Assembly (NCBI GenBank): GCA_934438075.1
Contig: CAKSBF010000001.1
Coordinates: 186,001 to 250,000 of the forward strand
Length of the DNA stretch: 64,000 bases
DNA from: an uncultured Clostridia bacterium
GTDB lineage: Bacteria; Bacillota; Clostridia; UBA1381; UBA9506
Direction of reading: 5' to 3'
In this document: piece by piece, positions 37,793-46,903 of the stretch
Layout: the number at the start of each line of letters is the position of its first letter
Position numbering within the stretch: the stretch's first letter is position 1
Translations under genes and position numbers: made by a program
The notes under the pieces: generated by a model
What the model was told of the DNA's origin: nothing
What the model saw: the letters and a program-made list of their open reading frames with translations, nothing else
Database searches by the model: none

Positions 37793-40700
37793 TTACTTGG
37801 AAAAGAATGCCACCTCCGTAACACTCCACCAAGCATTTTCAATACTTCCGTCGTTTGTGTTTCCGCAAGCATACATTCTCATATATCTCGCCTTGGTTTC
37901 CGGTATCTCATAAACCTCCATATTTCCGCTGCCATCCGTTCTTACCGAAATAACTTCTTTCCAGTTAACGCCATCATCAGACGCCGCAAGCACATATAGC
38001 TCGCCCCTTTCCGTACTCATGGTGGCATTGCCGATATAATTAATCGTCTGCGTACTTCCCAAATCAAAATCAATCGTAGTGCCAAGGCCGTAGGTCGAAT
38101 GTCTTGTCGAGAAGTTACCGTCAATCAATGCTTCCGGCGGATTTTGCGGCTGCGGAATGTGGCTTGACGTCACCGATGAAACCGCAAGCTTGTTAAGCCC
38201 TGCGGGCTTATCGCCGTATGCGTAAACAGGAGTTTTCGGAATCGTAATCGCAGCCTTTGAAAAGTCTTTATTATAAAAATCAATATAATATTCGTTATAC
38301 CTGTTATTGTCGGCGTCGCTTAAAATGATTTTTCCTGTATAATTCTCAGCCGTTGGTGCAACAAAAGAAATAAGTGCATTCTCCGACTTTGCCTCAATCT
38401 CCGGCAATGAATCAGTTCCCGCCAGACCCAATTCAATGGAATATCTTTTTACATCAGGCGCAAAACCGTCAACCGGTTTTCCGTTAATCGAAAGGCTGTT
38501 TAAGGTCAGCGTCTGGTCAAAATCGGACTTTTCTTTTAACTGCCAGCTATCCAGAGATACAAGCTCAGTCCGGCCAGCATTTTCCGTATCACCATAAATA
38601 GGTGCAAACTCCACAGCCATATTAACATTTTCTATGTCATCACTGTGCACCGTAAGCTTCTTAACTTTCGAATTGTCCTCCTGTCCGTCAGGATTCGGAG
38701 AGGTTGGGAGCGGTGCCGCTTCCATGACGCTGAATTTTAAGCTGTCATCATCCGATATCAAGTTCGCCGAAATCTGTTTGTTATCCTTTGTCAAAACAGC
38801 GCTTCTGCCGTCCTCCGATATTTTTATATCTGCCTCCGTATGCATAAACCAATAATATTCCACGCCTCTTTTTGCCGACAGTTCATCTTGAATCATAAAA
38901 CTGCCCTTTTCCTTGTCAAGCCAAATACCGCGTTTCCAAGAATCCACTCCTTTGTACGCCAAAAGATCCGTAAAATCATAAATTGCAAGAGAAGAAACAT
39001 CATTGCTGTCCATTCTTTCCTGTTTTCCGGTATAAAACGGATTGTGGTCGCTTGCTGCACCCGGCTCAGCAATCACTGTGTTATGTTCCTCTGCACGAAA
39101 ACGATAGAGCTGATTCCGCGGGACTCCGCCTTGGTAGCTCAGCCACTCCGAACCCAAATCCATTGCCCAGCGTGTCCCTGACATATCAAATACAAAGCTT
39201 CCATTATCTATTTGATCTGTTATCCCGTCTGTAAACAGGTTGCCTCCTTTTAAAGCCACCCACGTATCTGTAGCGTCATAACCGTTTCGCAAAACAGCCA
39301 TTGAAACCGTACGCGCCTCGTAGCTGGTGTTCAGCTCCATATCACCTGTTTCTTCTATAGGCTCATACCACAATACATCTTTCCAGCTCGGGCTCAAATT
39401 CCACGCCGTCAAATGCTGTTTCAAGCGATAATTTACCAATGCAGCATTATTGGTTTTATTTCCCCACCAAAAATATTCGGGTGAATTTGTATAGGAGGGA
39501 TCATTACTGCCAAAGTTATATCCCCCATCAGAACCCATCAATTGCGCCAGCCACTCAAAAGTTAATCCAAACCCGGGCGATGCGCTGAGAGAATAATCCG
39601 TTCCAAGTGAAGTTTCCATTGAGCTGATACCAAGCGCCATATATGCCATGGAAAATTCCCAATATCCGGTACCGTCGGGGCAAACTCCGTCAGGCATGTG
39701 CTTTTCCTGCCAGTCTTTCACCCTTTCCATTCCCTCACAGATTACATTTCCGGCTTCCGTAAAATCTCCCAAATCTTCATCGCCGATAGCCAGCGCTGCC
39801 ATGGATGTACCGCCAAAGCAAACCGAAACCCAATTCTGAGGATATGGTGACGCGCTTTTGCTACTCCAATACCATGTCCGTTGTCTCCCCCCGACTTCAT
39901 GATAATCCTCCATAACGGGTTTTAGAGCTTTTTCAACCAATGCACTTTTTACAACATCTTTCTCCGCCTTCGTCAGCTCATCATAACACCAGTCATAACC
40001 AAGCGCTACCGCTGCAGCCATTTCCGCAGTATCTAAAAAATGATACGGATGCCAATCGGGAAATTCCTCTCCGCACACCTTCATTAATACATCTCTGACC
40101 GCTTTCGAATATTTTTTATCTCCCGTCATTTGATACGCAAACGCCATGTTCTCTATGTACAAAAGAGCTTCTCTGCTCACATATAACAGACGGACACCAT
40201 CCCTTAGTTCATACCGCAGCCCGTCTGCCCCGTTTAAATATCCGTCTGCTTCCTTCAATACATTTTGCATCCAACTCTTGTACGGCTCCGTATTTTTGAC
40301 CCTTTCTCTTAACAATGCCGCTTTTTCGGCAGTCAACAAAATCCGCGGATGTGCCTGATTCGGATTTTTCTCCTTTAAAAGCAAAATAATTTCATCCGGT
40401 GTCGCGATTTCATAAATAATATCACGCACCTTTTGGTTGAGCATATCAAACGTCTCTCTGTCGTTCCAATCGAAACTCTCTTCGCTGTCCCCTGCCATCG
40501 CTATGCCGCATTTATCCTGTGCATAATGCTTCCCAAACACTTTACAAACATCACTTAACGGCACATACAGATGACCGTATAAGGCAATAGGTACTGCCGA
40601 AAGATGCGCACTGCTTCCGTTTATTATACATTGATTACAATTTTTCATTATTTTTATATGAGATACGGCATTACTAATCTCTGCCTGTTCTGCATTGCCG

Positions 40701-40864
40701 GTATAATGTAATGCAAATGCCTCTGCCGGCAAAAATGCAGGAACCATCATTACACCGTCCGCCATTACGGGCGTCACCCTTTTATCATTGCTGTCTATCA
40801 TTCTTGTCAAACCGTTAATTTTTACCCGCGGACTTTTTTGATACAAAAGTATATTCTCTGACAT
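37793..40864 (-). CDS. Heparinase II/III-like polysaccharide lyase with discoidin domain, no signal peptide
   Basis: 1023 residues. The N-terminal 130 residues resemble the copper-amine-oxidase-N stalk domain (VKINGLTRMID, HLYVPLSDVCKVFG). Next is an alpha/alpha-toroid lyase region (about 165-480) beginning HPRILLTAEKAALLRERV, with VALGYDWCYDEL and CPDGTGYWEFSMAYMALG. A heparinase II/III-like beta domain (about 530-760) contains EHNTVIAEPG. A C-terminal F5/8-type-C-like domain (about 880-1023) has LIDGNFSTRHSTYG. Such enzymes cleave uronic-acid glycans to unsaturated products, which kduI/kduD at 61528-63164 could help degrade. The start is firm (GGAG site), so the lack of a signal peptide is real and odd. 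First gene of the cluster. Confidence 0.8.
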   Translation of the reverse strand: MSENILLYQKSPRVKINGLTRMIDSNDKRVTPVMADGVMMVPAFLPAEAFALHYTGNAEQAEISNAVSHIKIMKNCNQCIINGSSAHLSAVPIALYGHLYVPLSDVCKVFGKHYAQDKCGIAMAGDSEESFDWNDRETFDMLNQKVRDIIYEIATPDEIILLLKEKNPNQAHPRILLTAEKAALLRERVKNTEPYKSWMQNVLKEADGYLNGADGLRYELRDGVRLLYVSREALLYIENMAFAYQMTGDKKYSKAVRDVLMKVCGEEFPDWHPYHFLDTAEMAAAVALGYDWCYDELTKAEKDVVKSALVEKALKPVMEDYHEVGGRQRTWYWSSKSASPYPQNWVSVCFGGTSMAALAIGDEDLGDFTEAGNVICEGMERVKDWQEKHMPDGVCPDGTGYWEFSMAYMALGISSMETSLGTDYSLSASPGFGLTFEWLAQLMGSDGGYNFGSNDPSYTNSPEYFWWGNKTNNAALVNYRLKQHLTAWNLSPSWKDVLWYEPIEETGDMELNTSYEARTVSMAVLRNGYDATDTWVALKGGNLFTDGITDQIDNGSFVFDMSGTRWAMDLGSEWLSYQGGVPRNQLYRFRAEEHNTVIAEPGAASDHNPFYTGKQERMDSNDVSSLAIYDFTDLLAYKGVDSWKRGIWLDKEKGSFMIQDELSAKRGVEYYWFMHTEADIKISEDGRSAVLTKDNKQISANLISDDDSLKFSVMEAAPLPTSPNPDGQEDNSKVKKLTVHSDDIENVNMAVEFAPIYGDTENAGRTELVSLDSWQLKEKSDFDQTLTLNSLSINGKPVDGFAPDVKRYSIELGLAGTDSLPEIEAKSENALISFVAPTAENYTGKIILSDADNNRYNEYYIDFYNKDFSKAAITIPKTPVYAYGDKPAGLNKLAVSSVTSSHIPQPQNPPEALIDGNFSTRHSTYGLGTTIDFDLGSTQTINYIGNATMSTERGELYVLAASDDGVNWKEVISVRTDGSGNMEVYEIPETKARYMRMYACGNTNDGSIENAWWSVTEVAFFSK

Positions 40865-40926
40865 GATCTCCTACTCCCCATACAGTTTCTTAATATTAAT
40901 AATAAATACACAATACCTTATTTTAT

Positions 40927-40954
40927 ATTTTATAATAGCTTTATTTTTTATCAA
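40927..40954 (-). promoter_or_regulatory. Probable promoter of the lyase-SLH cluster
   Basis: Minus strand TTGATA (40954-40949), 16-nt spacer, TAAAAT (40932-40927), about 60 nt before the lyase start. The 40865-41190 gap holds this, the terminator at 41082-41119 and nothing else I can identify. Confidence 0.5.
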
Positions 40955-41081
40955 GCACCAACATTTGTCAAAAGCAACATGTTTTTGCTCCAAGCGGTGC
41001 ACTTTGCCCTAAACATGCAAAAAATTATGCTTTGATTCTTCCCTGAAGAGTTTTTGACAGAAAACAAAAACACCTTTTTAT

Positions 41082-41119
41082 ACAAAAAAACAACACTCGT
41101 CCGAGTGCTGTTTTTTGTA
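41082..41119. terminator. Terminator at the end of the EPS operon
   Basis: CAACACTCG (41091-41099) faces CGAGTGCTG (41102-41110) with one mismatch, flanked by A-tract and T-tract that extend the stem. It lies about 70 nt after the acyltransferase stop and closes the 19-kb transcript from 60710; it could work on both strands. Confidence 0.88.
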
Positions 41120-41190
41120 CAGAAGAAAAAGCAGATAAATTTATTCTCTTAGGCAAGTGTGTTTACCGCATTTTGCAGAAAAAGTATATG

Positions 41191-42198
41191 CTACTGTTTA
41201 CTGCGTTTTTTGTTCGCCAGTTCCCGAAATGTCTTCGTGGGAAAGAAACACAGATTAAAAAACAATATCCGTTTCGCAGCATATGCCAAAACTGCAGACA
41301 AGCCAATACCAAATATACAGCCGCATATCACATGAATAAACCATTGCGTTACATTCATGCGAATCAGAACAATTCGGATTCCTGCAGTAAAGATGGTATG
41401 CAGCAAATAGATCTGAAACGAATACCGGTTCACAAATTCAAGAAAAAAGTCTACCGGTCGATATTGCTCCAACAAAGAAATGAACAAAATACTTGCATAA
41501 ATTCCCAGCAACATCATAGTCTCCTTAATAATGGGATAGCCAAGCATGTCAAAATGTGCAAGGAGAACTCCCGCAAGCACATGTCCCGTTATTACAAAAA
41601 GCTTCACAAATATGTTTCCCTTTTTCAAATAAGAGAGCTTTACAAATGTTCCCGCTCCAAACGCCAACGCAGAATACATAACAACCTCAAACGGTCCAAA
41701 GCTGATTCCAAACATCGGTGCAGCGTACCCTACCAGTATCATAAGAATGGCAATCTGCCGGTCCTTCAGCACATCCGCCAGTGCAGTCCATATGCAAAAC
41801 AAAAAAAATAGGGCATACAAAAACCAATATTGCGCCACAGGTGATTTCCAGAGCCAAAGGATATCTGCAGCAGAAAATTGTGTATTTGCGCTGCTGATAA
41901 AACTGTTTATTAAAATATATATGACCGAAAATATTAAATAGGGAATGCCAAGATTAATTAATTTATATTTAATAAAGTTCCATTTTGTTTCCTTGCTTCT
42001 CCAGCCGCCTGTGATTTGATAAACGTAGCCGCTTAAAAATAAAAAAAGCGCAACATGAAACGACCATATAAATTTTTCCAGAACATAGAAGAAGGACGGA
42101 ACCTCAACCCCGGCAATCCTTATCCCCATAATAACATGACCGAAAACCACAAGGAAGCATGCATATCCCTTTAGCCGGTCAACAAAAGTATCTCTCAT
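41191..42198 (-). CDS. Acyltransferase-3 family membrane protein
   Basis: 335-residue integral membrane protein with about ten hydrophobic segments. The N-terminal FVDRLKGYACFLVVFGHVIMG carries the conserved R and H of the OafA/NodX/WecH-type acyltransferases, which O-acetylate or O-succinylate exported glycans. The start is ATG 42198: GGAGGA lies 8 nt upstream, and the preceding in-frame TTG is less likely. Last gene of the EPS operon; it probably decorates the polysaccharide built by the upstream genes. Confidence 0.88.
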   Translation of the reverse strand: MRDTFVDRLKGYACFLVVFGHVIMGIRIAGVEVPSFFYVLEKFIWSFHVALFLFLSGYVYQITGGWRSKETKWNFIKYKLINLGIPYLIFSVIYILINSFISSANTQFSAADILWLWKSPVAQYWFLYALFFLFCIWTALADVLKDRQIAILMILVGYAAPMFGISFGPFEVVMYSALAFGAGTFVKLSYLKKGNIFVKLFVITGHVLAGVLLAHFDMLGYPIIKETMMLLGIYASILFISLLEQYRPVDFFLEFVNRYSFQIYLLHTIFTAGIRIVLIRMNVTQWFIHVICGCIFGIGLSAVLAYAAKRILFFNLCFFPTKTFRELANKKRSKQ

Positions 42199-42258
42199 CA
42201 AGCAGTTCCTCCTGTTCCGTGTCTCCGCCGTACAACAGCCGACAATATTTCGGAATTC

Positions 42259-43650
42259 TTACAATGTTTCCCAATCATCGGGCATTTGCTTTTTAAATAT
42301 TTGTTCCAGCTGAGCAACTGCCATCGGGCGATAGTAATAAAATCCCTGAAGCATGTCACATCCTGCTTCAATTGCCGTCCTATTTTCTTCTTCAGTTTCG
42401 ATGCCCTCGCAAACAATTTTCAAGCCTAGCTCTTTTGCCATTCTGACAATATTTTTGAAAATAATAAGGCCCGTTTCTGTTGCGGTGTTTTTAATAATAG
42501 CCCTATCAATTTTGACTGTATCAACAATAAAATTTTGCAGATCATCAAAAGATGTATAACCATTTCCAAAATCATCAAGCAATATGGAAATTCCTTTCCG
42601 TTTAAGCGCCGACAAATTTTTCATAATCTGTTGTTTGTCCTCTGCACTCACAGCCTTATCCTCCAGTATTTCTACTGCCAACGCAGAACAGTCAAGATGA
42701 TATTTTTCTATAATATCAATAATTTTTTCAGCAAACAGAGGATCACATAAGGTACCTCTTGAAAAGTTAACGGTATATTTATACTTTTCCCGCTGTGATT
42801 TACAATTGGATACCCATTTACAATTTTTTTCAAAAATGTAGAAATCAAATTTATTGCATAAGCCCACAGAATCAATCGCCGACAAGAAATCTCCCGGAGT
42901 AATAATGCCGTCCTGCTCCGAATTTAAGCGCGACAAAACTTCCGCACCGATAACCTTGCCCGATTTTGCGTCCAGTGTTGGCTGATATTCCAGAAAGAAT
43001 CTGTTGTTATCAATATTATTTTCTATTGTATTTTCTATTTTAATTTTTTGCCTCATGGCTTTACCATCACAGCCATTCCATTCTGCATATAAAAAATTTT
43101 CTGTCACCGCCTTTGTATATGCCTGTCTGGCTCTGCCGACCGCTTCACGAAAGGTCAAATCAGAAGCTGCCGCCGAACATAAACCGAATTTTACCCTGAC
43201 CGCGTGGAGCGCCTGAAATTTTAACAAGCATTGATTGATTTCCTCCATGCACCTCTCCATCTTGCTTTCGGCTGTCTTTCTTCCCCATTGGTTTACCGCA
43301 ACAAAATTCACCTGCTCATATAATGCAATTTTGCTGCTATCATTTTCTGCAAAATTTTTTAAAAGAATCGTCTTTATCTCAGAAAAAATATATTCCACTT
43401 TGGCATCAGAATATAATTTCCGTGCATTTTCCATAGCAATTCCAATATATATTAAACAACGGCTGCCTCTGAGTCTGCCATACTTCTCAAAAGCAAGTCT
43501 CAGCGAATTTGCACTTGAAAACCCCGGAAAATTACTCTCCTTTGCAGTCCGAATACCTTTCATTGCAAAATATACTCCCGCCGCTCCCAAGACAATAAAA
43601 CAAACCGCTAAAAAAGTTATCGTTATAAATGAATGATTAAAGATTTGCAT
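42259..43650 (-). CDS. EAL-domain c-di-GMP phosphodiesterase with degenerate GGDEF-like domain
   Basis: 463 residues: one N-terminal membrane anchor (about 8-30), a GGDEF-like domain without GGDEF or RxxD motifs (about 45-200), then an EAL domain (about 210-455). Residues expected for c-di-GMP hydrolysis appear present: GAEVLSRL (EAL variant EVL), VNFSRG, VEILED, LLDDFGNGYTSFDDL, VKIDRAII, CEGIETEEE and QGFYYYRP. It is therefore probably an active phosphodiesterase or at least a c-di-GMP binder. It lies inside the EPS operon whose leader contains a c-di-GMP riboswitch, suggesting feedback on the controlling signal. GGAAG precedes the ATG. Confidence 0.9.
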   Translation of the reverse strand: MQIFNHSFITITFLAVCFIVLGAAGVYFAMKGIRTAKESNFPGFSSANSLRLAFEKYGRLRGSRCLIYIGIAMENARKLYSDAKVEYIFSEIKTILLKNFAENDSSKIALYEQVNFVAVNQWGRKTAESKMERCMEEINQCLLKFQALHAVRVKFGLCSAAASDLTFREAVGRARQAYTKAVTENFLYAEWNGCDGKAMRQKIKIENTIENNIDNNRFFLEYQPTLDAKSGKVIGAEVLSRLNSEQDGIITPGDFLSAIDSVGLCNKFDFYIFEKNCKWVSNCKSQREKYKYTVNFSRGTLCDPLFAEKIIDIIEKYHLDCSALAVEILEDKAVSAEDKQQIMKNLSALKRKGISILLDDFGNGYTSFDDLQNFIVDTVKIDRAIIKNTATETGLIIFKNIVRMAKELGLKIVCEGIETEEENRTAIEAGCDMLQGFYYYRPMAVAQLEQIFKKQMPDDWETL

Positions 43651-43710
43651 GTTACCACTTCCTTTCGCCGCCGACTATAATGTTATTAAAAGGCAAAAAT
43701 ATTTTTTGCT

Positions 43711-44796
43711 TTAGTCTCTTACACGTGAAAATCTTGGAAATTCGCAGCTGCCGCCGGAATGTTTCAAGCCTATTTTTTCTGCCGCCTCAATACATTTTCT
43801 GCCATCATTGCGCGCTCTCTGTTTTCGCGCAAAAAGTTCTTTAACTAAAAACGTAATTTTAAAATTTAACATCCCCTTAAAGATTCCGCCTGGGGAGGTT
43901 CCGCATCTTTTATATTCAGCCAATATTTCAAAAAATGCATAATCCAGCGCTTCGCTGTCAAAAAAGCCAAGCTCCTTATTAAGCGTTTTTACACGGCGGT
44001 AAAATTCGCTAAAACATTCAATATCCATATTCTCTCTAAAGTAGATACCATGAATATAAAATTTTTCCTGCTCCGTGTCCATTGACTCAAAAAGTTCCGG
44101 GCAGTATTTTTTTTGAATCTTTAAAACCTCTTTATATTGCCGTTCAAGCGTTGTTTCGGTAATTTGCTTATTGTGGATTCGGTACAGCATAAGGTATGCA
44201 TCCTGAATCGCCATTTTATAATTTTGTTTTGCCGCCCTGGTCCAAAGCTCTAAATCTTCGGTGCAAGTTAAACCTGTATCATATTTTAGTTTTTGCATGA
44301 ACTCCTTTTTTGCTATAACACCCGGGTGCAATAGCGGATTGGTTACCAATAAAAGGGCTTTTATTGATTCCGGATCCCCTTTTCCGCCACCGCCGCCGGA
44401 AGACACTATGCCATCCCTCAGCGTCATAAATCTGCACGATGACAGTATGACATCGGTGTGCTTTTCCATGAAATAATACTGTTTTTCCAGTCTATCAGGC
44501 AGGCAAATATCATCCGCATCCATCCGCACTATATATTTCCCCTGCGCCAGTGACACGGCTTTATTGAGCGATGCAGGCAACTTCAGATTAACTTCGTTGC
44601 AATACACTTTTATTCTGCGATCAAGTTTTACATACTTATCTAAAACAGTCTGTGTGTTGTCGGAGGAACAGTCGTTTATAACGATTAACTCCCATTCTTC
44701 AAAACTCTGCGCACAAATACTGTCAAGCGCCTCCGCAAGATATTCCTCACCATTATATACACTCATAATAACCGATATTTCAGGTGTTTCTTTCAA
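43711..44796 (-). CDS. Family 2 glycosyltransferase
   Basis: 361 residues. The GT-A fold is seen from ISVIMSVYNGEEYLAEALDSI with nucleotide-sugar segments INDCSSDNTQ and the metal-binding DXD-like RMDADDICLPDRLE; about 110 C-terminal residues are outside the core. It starts at TTG with AAGGGGTGA 8 nt upstream. Cytoplasmic, it adds one sugar to the lipid-linked repeat unit of the EPS; sugar and acceptor cannot be told. First of three consecutive GT2 genes counted from the operon end. Confidence 0.9.
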   Translation of the reverse strand: MKETPEISVIMSVYNGEEYLAEALDSICAQSFEEWELIVINDCSSDNTQTVLDKYVKLDRRIKVYCNEVNLKLPASLNKAVSLAQGKYIVRMDADDICLPDRLEKQYYFMEKHTDVILSSCRFMTLRDGIVSSGGGGGKGDPESIKALLLVTNPLLHPGVIAKKEFMQKLKYDTGLTCTEDLELWTRAAKQNYKMAIQDAYLMLYRIHNKQITETTLERQYKEVLKIQKKYCPELFESMDTEQEKFYIHGIYFRENMDIECFSEFYRRVKTLNKELGFFDSEALDYAFFEILAEYKRCGTSPGGIFKGMLNFKITFLVKELFARKQRARNDGRKCIEAAEKIGLKHSGGSCEFPRFSRVRD

Positions 44797-44803
44797 CCTC
44801 TCC

Positions 44804-45844
44804 TCACCCCTTCTTTCCCAGAATACGTTTTATGCATTTGCATAAATATAAAAAGTAAAACGCCATACCAATGCGGTTCTTTTTCATAAGGTATACAGCC
44901 ACACGGCTTTTAAAAGTTATGTTTGCAAAACGTGCCTTTGAAAATTCTGCTCTATATACAGAATTTGAAATCATCTTTTTCAATTCCTCTAACTTGTCAA
45001 AATGCTTTCCTTCTGCCGCCGCTGCCAGAATGGCAAAGCTCATAAAACAGTAATATCTTGATATTTGCTGCTGAAAATCCTCCGGTTTTTCACCCTCAAG
45101 ATTGTACAGTGTTTTCACAACTCTTTCCAGCTGAACAAACTGATTTGTCTGAAAGTCTGTGGACATCGAATCATCGCGTATTGTATATAAATACGCTGCC
45201 GTTTTGCTGACGTATACCTTATCTGCCTGCAAATAACACGGAAGCATGCAGCAAATATCTTCCCCCAATGAGACAGAAGGGTCAACATTCAGCTGATGGC
45301 GCATTGCCAGCTCTCGTTTGATTGCCTTTCCCCAGACAAAATAAAGCATGTGCCGCATATTTTCATCAAGCAAAATATGCGGGTAAAAGTTACGGATGAT
45401 ATCCTGCTTTTCATACAAGCCTTCTTTCAGCAGTTCCCCTACTGTCTCGTCCGGTTCATTATTTCTGCAGCATATGTATGAAAAGGAAACAATATCAGCC
45501 TTAGTTTTCAATATCACTTTATAAGCCTCTTCCAGAGCGCCGGCTGCCAACGCGTCATCTCCGTCAAGATGAAATACATATTCTCCTTCGGCCATCTTGA
45601 TGCCTGCCTGGCGTGCACTTACCAAACCACCGTTTTCCTTATGGATCACTTTTACCCGGGAATCTCTTTCCAAATAGCAGTTACAGATTTGCGGACAGCC
45701 GTCCGGTGAGCCATCGTCCACCAGTATCAATTCAAAATCAATAAAGGATTGAGTCAGTACACTTTCTATACACCGTACAAGGTACCTTTCTACCTTAAAA
45801 ATCGGTACAATAACCGAAAAAAACACTTCCATCCCTTCTTTCAT
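44804..45844 (-). CDS. Family 2 glycosyltransferase
   Basis: 346 residues. GT-A core with FFSVIVPIFKVERYLVRCIE, LVDDGSPDGCPQICN, NGGLVSARQAGIKMA and the DXD-like LDGDDALAAGA. ATG 45844 directly follows the preceding gene; a GTG at 45826 with AGAAGGG 6 nt upstream is an alternative start that would begin at VFFSVIVP. It resembles the neighbour at 45845 more than the one at 43711. Role as above: sugar addition to the EPS repeat unit, specificity unknown. Confidence 0.9.
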   Translation of the reverse strand: MKEGMEVFFSVIVPIFKVERYLVRCIESVLTQSFIDFELILVDDGSPDGCPQICNCYLERDSRVKVIHKENGGLVSARQAGIKMAEGEYVFHLDGDDALAAGALEEAYKVILKTKADIVSFSYICCRNNEPDETVGELLKEGLYEKQDIIRNFYPHILLDENMRHMLYFVWGKAIKRELAMRHQLNVDPSVSLGEDICCMLPCYLQADKVYVSKTAAYLYTIRDDSMSTDFQTNQFVQLERVVKTLYNLEGEKPEDFQQQISRYYCFMSFAILAAAAEGKHFDKLEELKKMISNSVYRAEFSKARFANITFKSRVAVYLMKKNRIGMAFYFLYLCKCIKRILGKKG

Positions 45845-46903
45845 TTACCGCGCCCGCGCCATCACTGCAAGCTTTTGCAGAAAATAGCATTTATACTTGA
45901 TAAAACATGCAAATACCGCCTGCCGAAAAGGCAGCTTATACCATGGGTAAGATTTCAACGACTCTTCTATTTCCTTGGCTGTACATATCTTCTTTAGCCG
46001 TTTGCGTAAAGCAAAATAACTGTTTTTTTCCTCCGCCGCGCGGACAACCTCCTGCGAACATATTACCCTGCCATATGCCTGCGTCAGCCTGTCTAAATAT
46101 ATTTGATAGTCCTTGCGCGGAACATAAAGTTTTATTCTGTTTTCTATCTCTTTTAATAAAATTATACATTGTTCCATTCTGTCACTGCAATATGACTTCG
46201 ACAAAGACATCTCATTCCTGCTATAGCAATAAAACGCCCCCCTAATTCCCACTGCCTTATTGATATGCTGTACATAATCAATCATAAACAATGTGTCTTC
46301 AGACATAATCTCTCGTTCCGAAAGAAATTTTATATGAAATTTTTCGATGGTCTTGCGTCTGTACAGATTTTTACAAACACTCACTCCATATCTGCTGTCA
46401 CGCCGCTCATGCGGAAGAGCACCTACAATTCCAAGCAGCAGATTTTTCAGTTTCTCTCCCGTATCAAATAGGCTGTCCTCCCGAAAATACTCATCCTCAA
46501 GGTATTTTTCCTCGCTGCGGAACATATTTCCGCCGACATAACACACTCCTGACAATACAAGCTGTGCGTCATACTTCTCAGCTGAATCATATAATGTTTC
46601 AAACATATCTTTTTTTACAAAATCATCCGAATCCACAAACCCGATATATCGACCGCCGGCCGCTTCCATACCTGTATTTCTTGCATAGCCGGCTCCTCGG
46701 TTTGTTTTGTGTATAACCTTAAAACGCGCATCCTCTGCCGCCGCCTTATCACAAATCTCAGGACAGCGGTCCGGCGAACCATCATCAACAAGAATGATTT
46801 CAATATCCTTTAATGTCTGCTCTTTTAATGACTTCAGGCATCTTTCCAGATATGCTTCGGTTTTATATACCGGAACAATAATACTGACTTTTGGTGCGGT
46901 CAC
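45845..46903 (-). CDS. Family 2 glycosyltransferase
   Basis: 352 residues. The GT-A core begins VSIIVPVYKTEAYLERCLKS, with LVDDGSPDRCPEICD, NRGAGYARNTGMEAA and the metal site FVDSDDFVKKDM. It starts at GTG 46903 with GGAGGGA 6 nt upstream and overlaps the GT4 stop in GTGA, indicating coupling. Nearly identical first-domain motifs with the 44804 gene suggest a duplicated pair. Confidence 0.91.
   Translation of the reverse strand: MTAPKVSIIVPVYKTEAYLERCLKSLKEQTLKDIEIILVDDGSPDRCPEICDKAAAEDARFKVIHKTNRGAGYARNTGMEAAGGRYIGFVDSDDFVKKDMFETLYDSAEKYDAQLVLSGVCYVGGNMFRSEEKYLEDEYFREDSLFDTGEKLKNLLLGIVGALPHERRDSRYGVSVCKNLYRRKTIEKFHIKFLSEREIMSEDTLFMIDYVQHINKAVGIRGAFYCYSRNEMSLSKSYCSDRMEQCIILLKEIENRIKLYVPRKDYQIYLDRLTQAYGRVICSQEVVRAAEEKNSYFALRKRLKKICTAKEIEESLKSYPWYKLPFRQAVFACFIKYKCYFLQKLAVMARAR

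Noticed and set aside
37271..37999. 242-codon open frame on the plus strand
   Set aside because: Antisense to the discoidin/SLH gene and the end of the lyase gene, both of which have clear domains and starts.
41173..41811. 212-codon open frame on the plus strand
   Set aside because: Antisense to the acyltransferase-3 gene; Lys/Gln/Tyr-rich translation without any domain.
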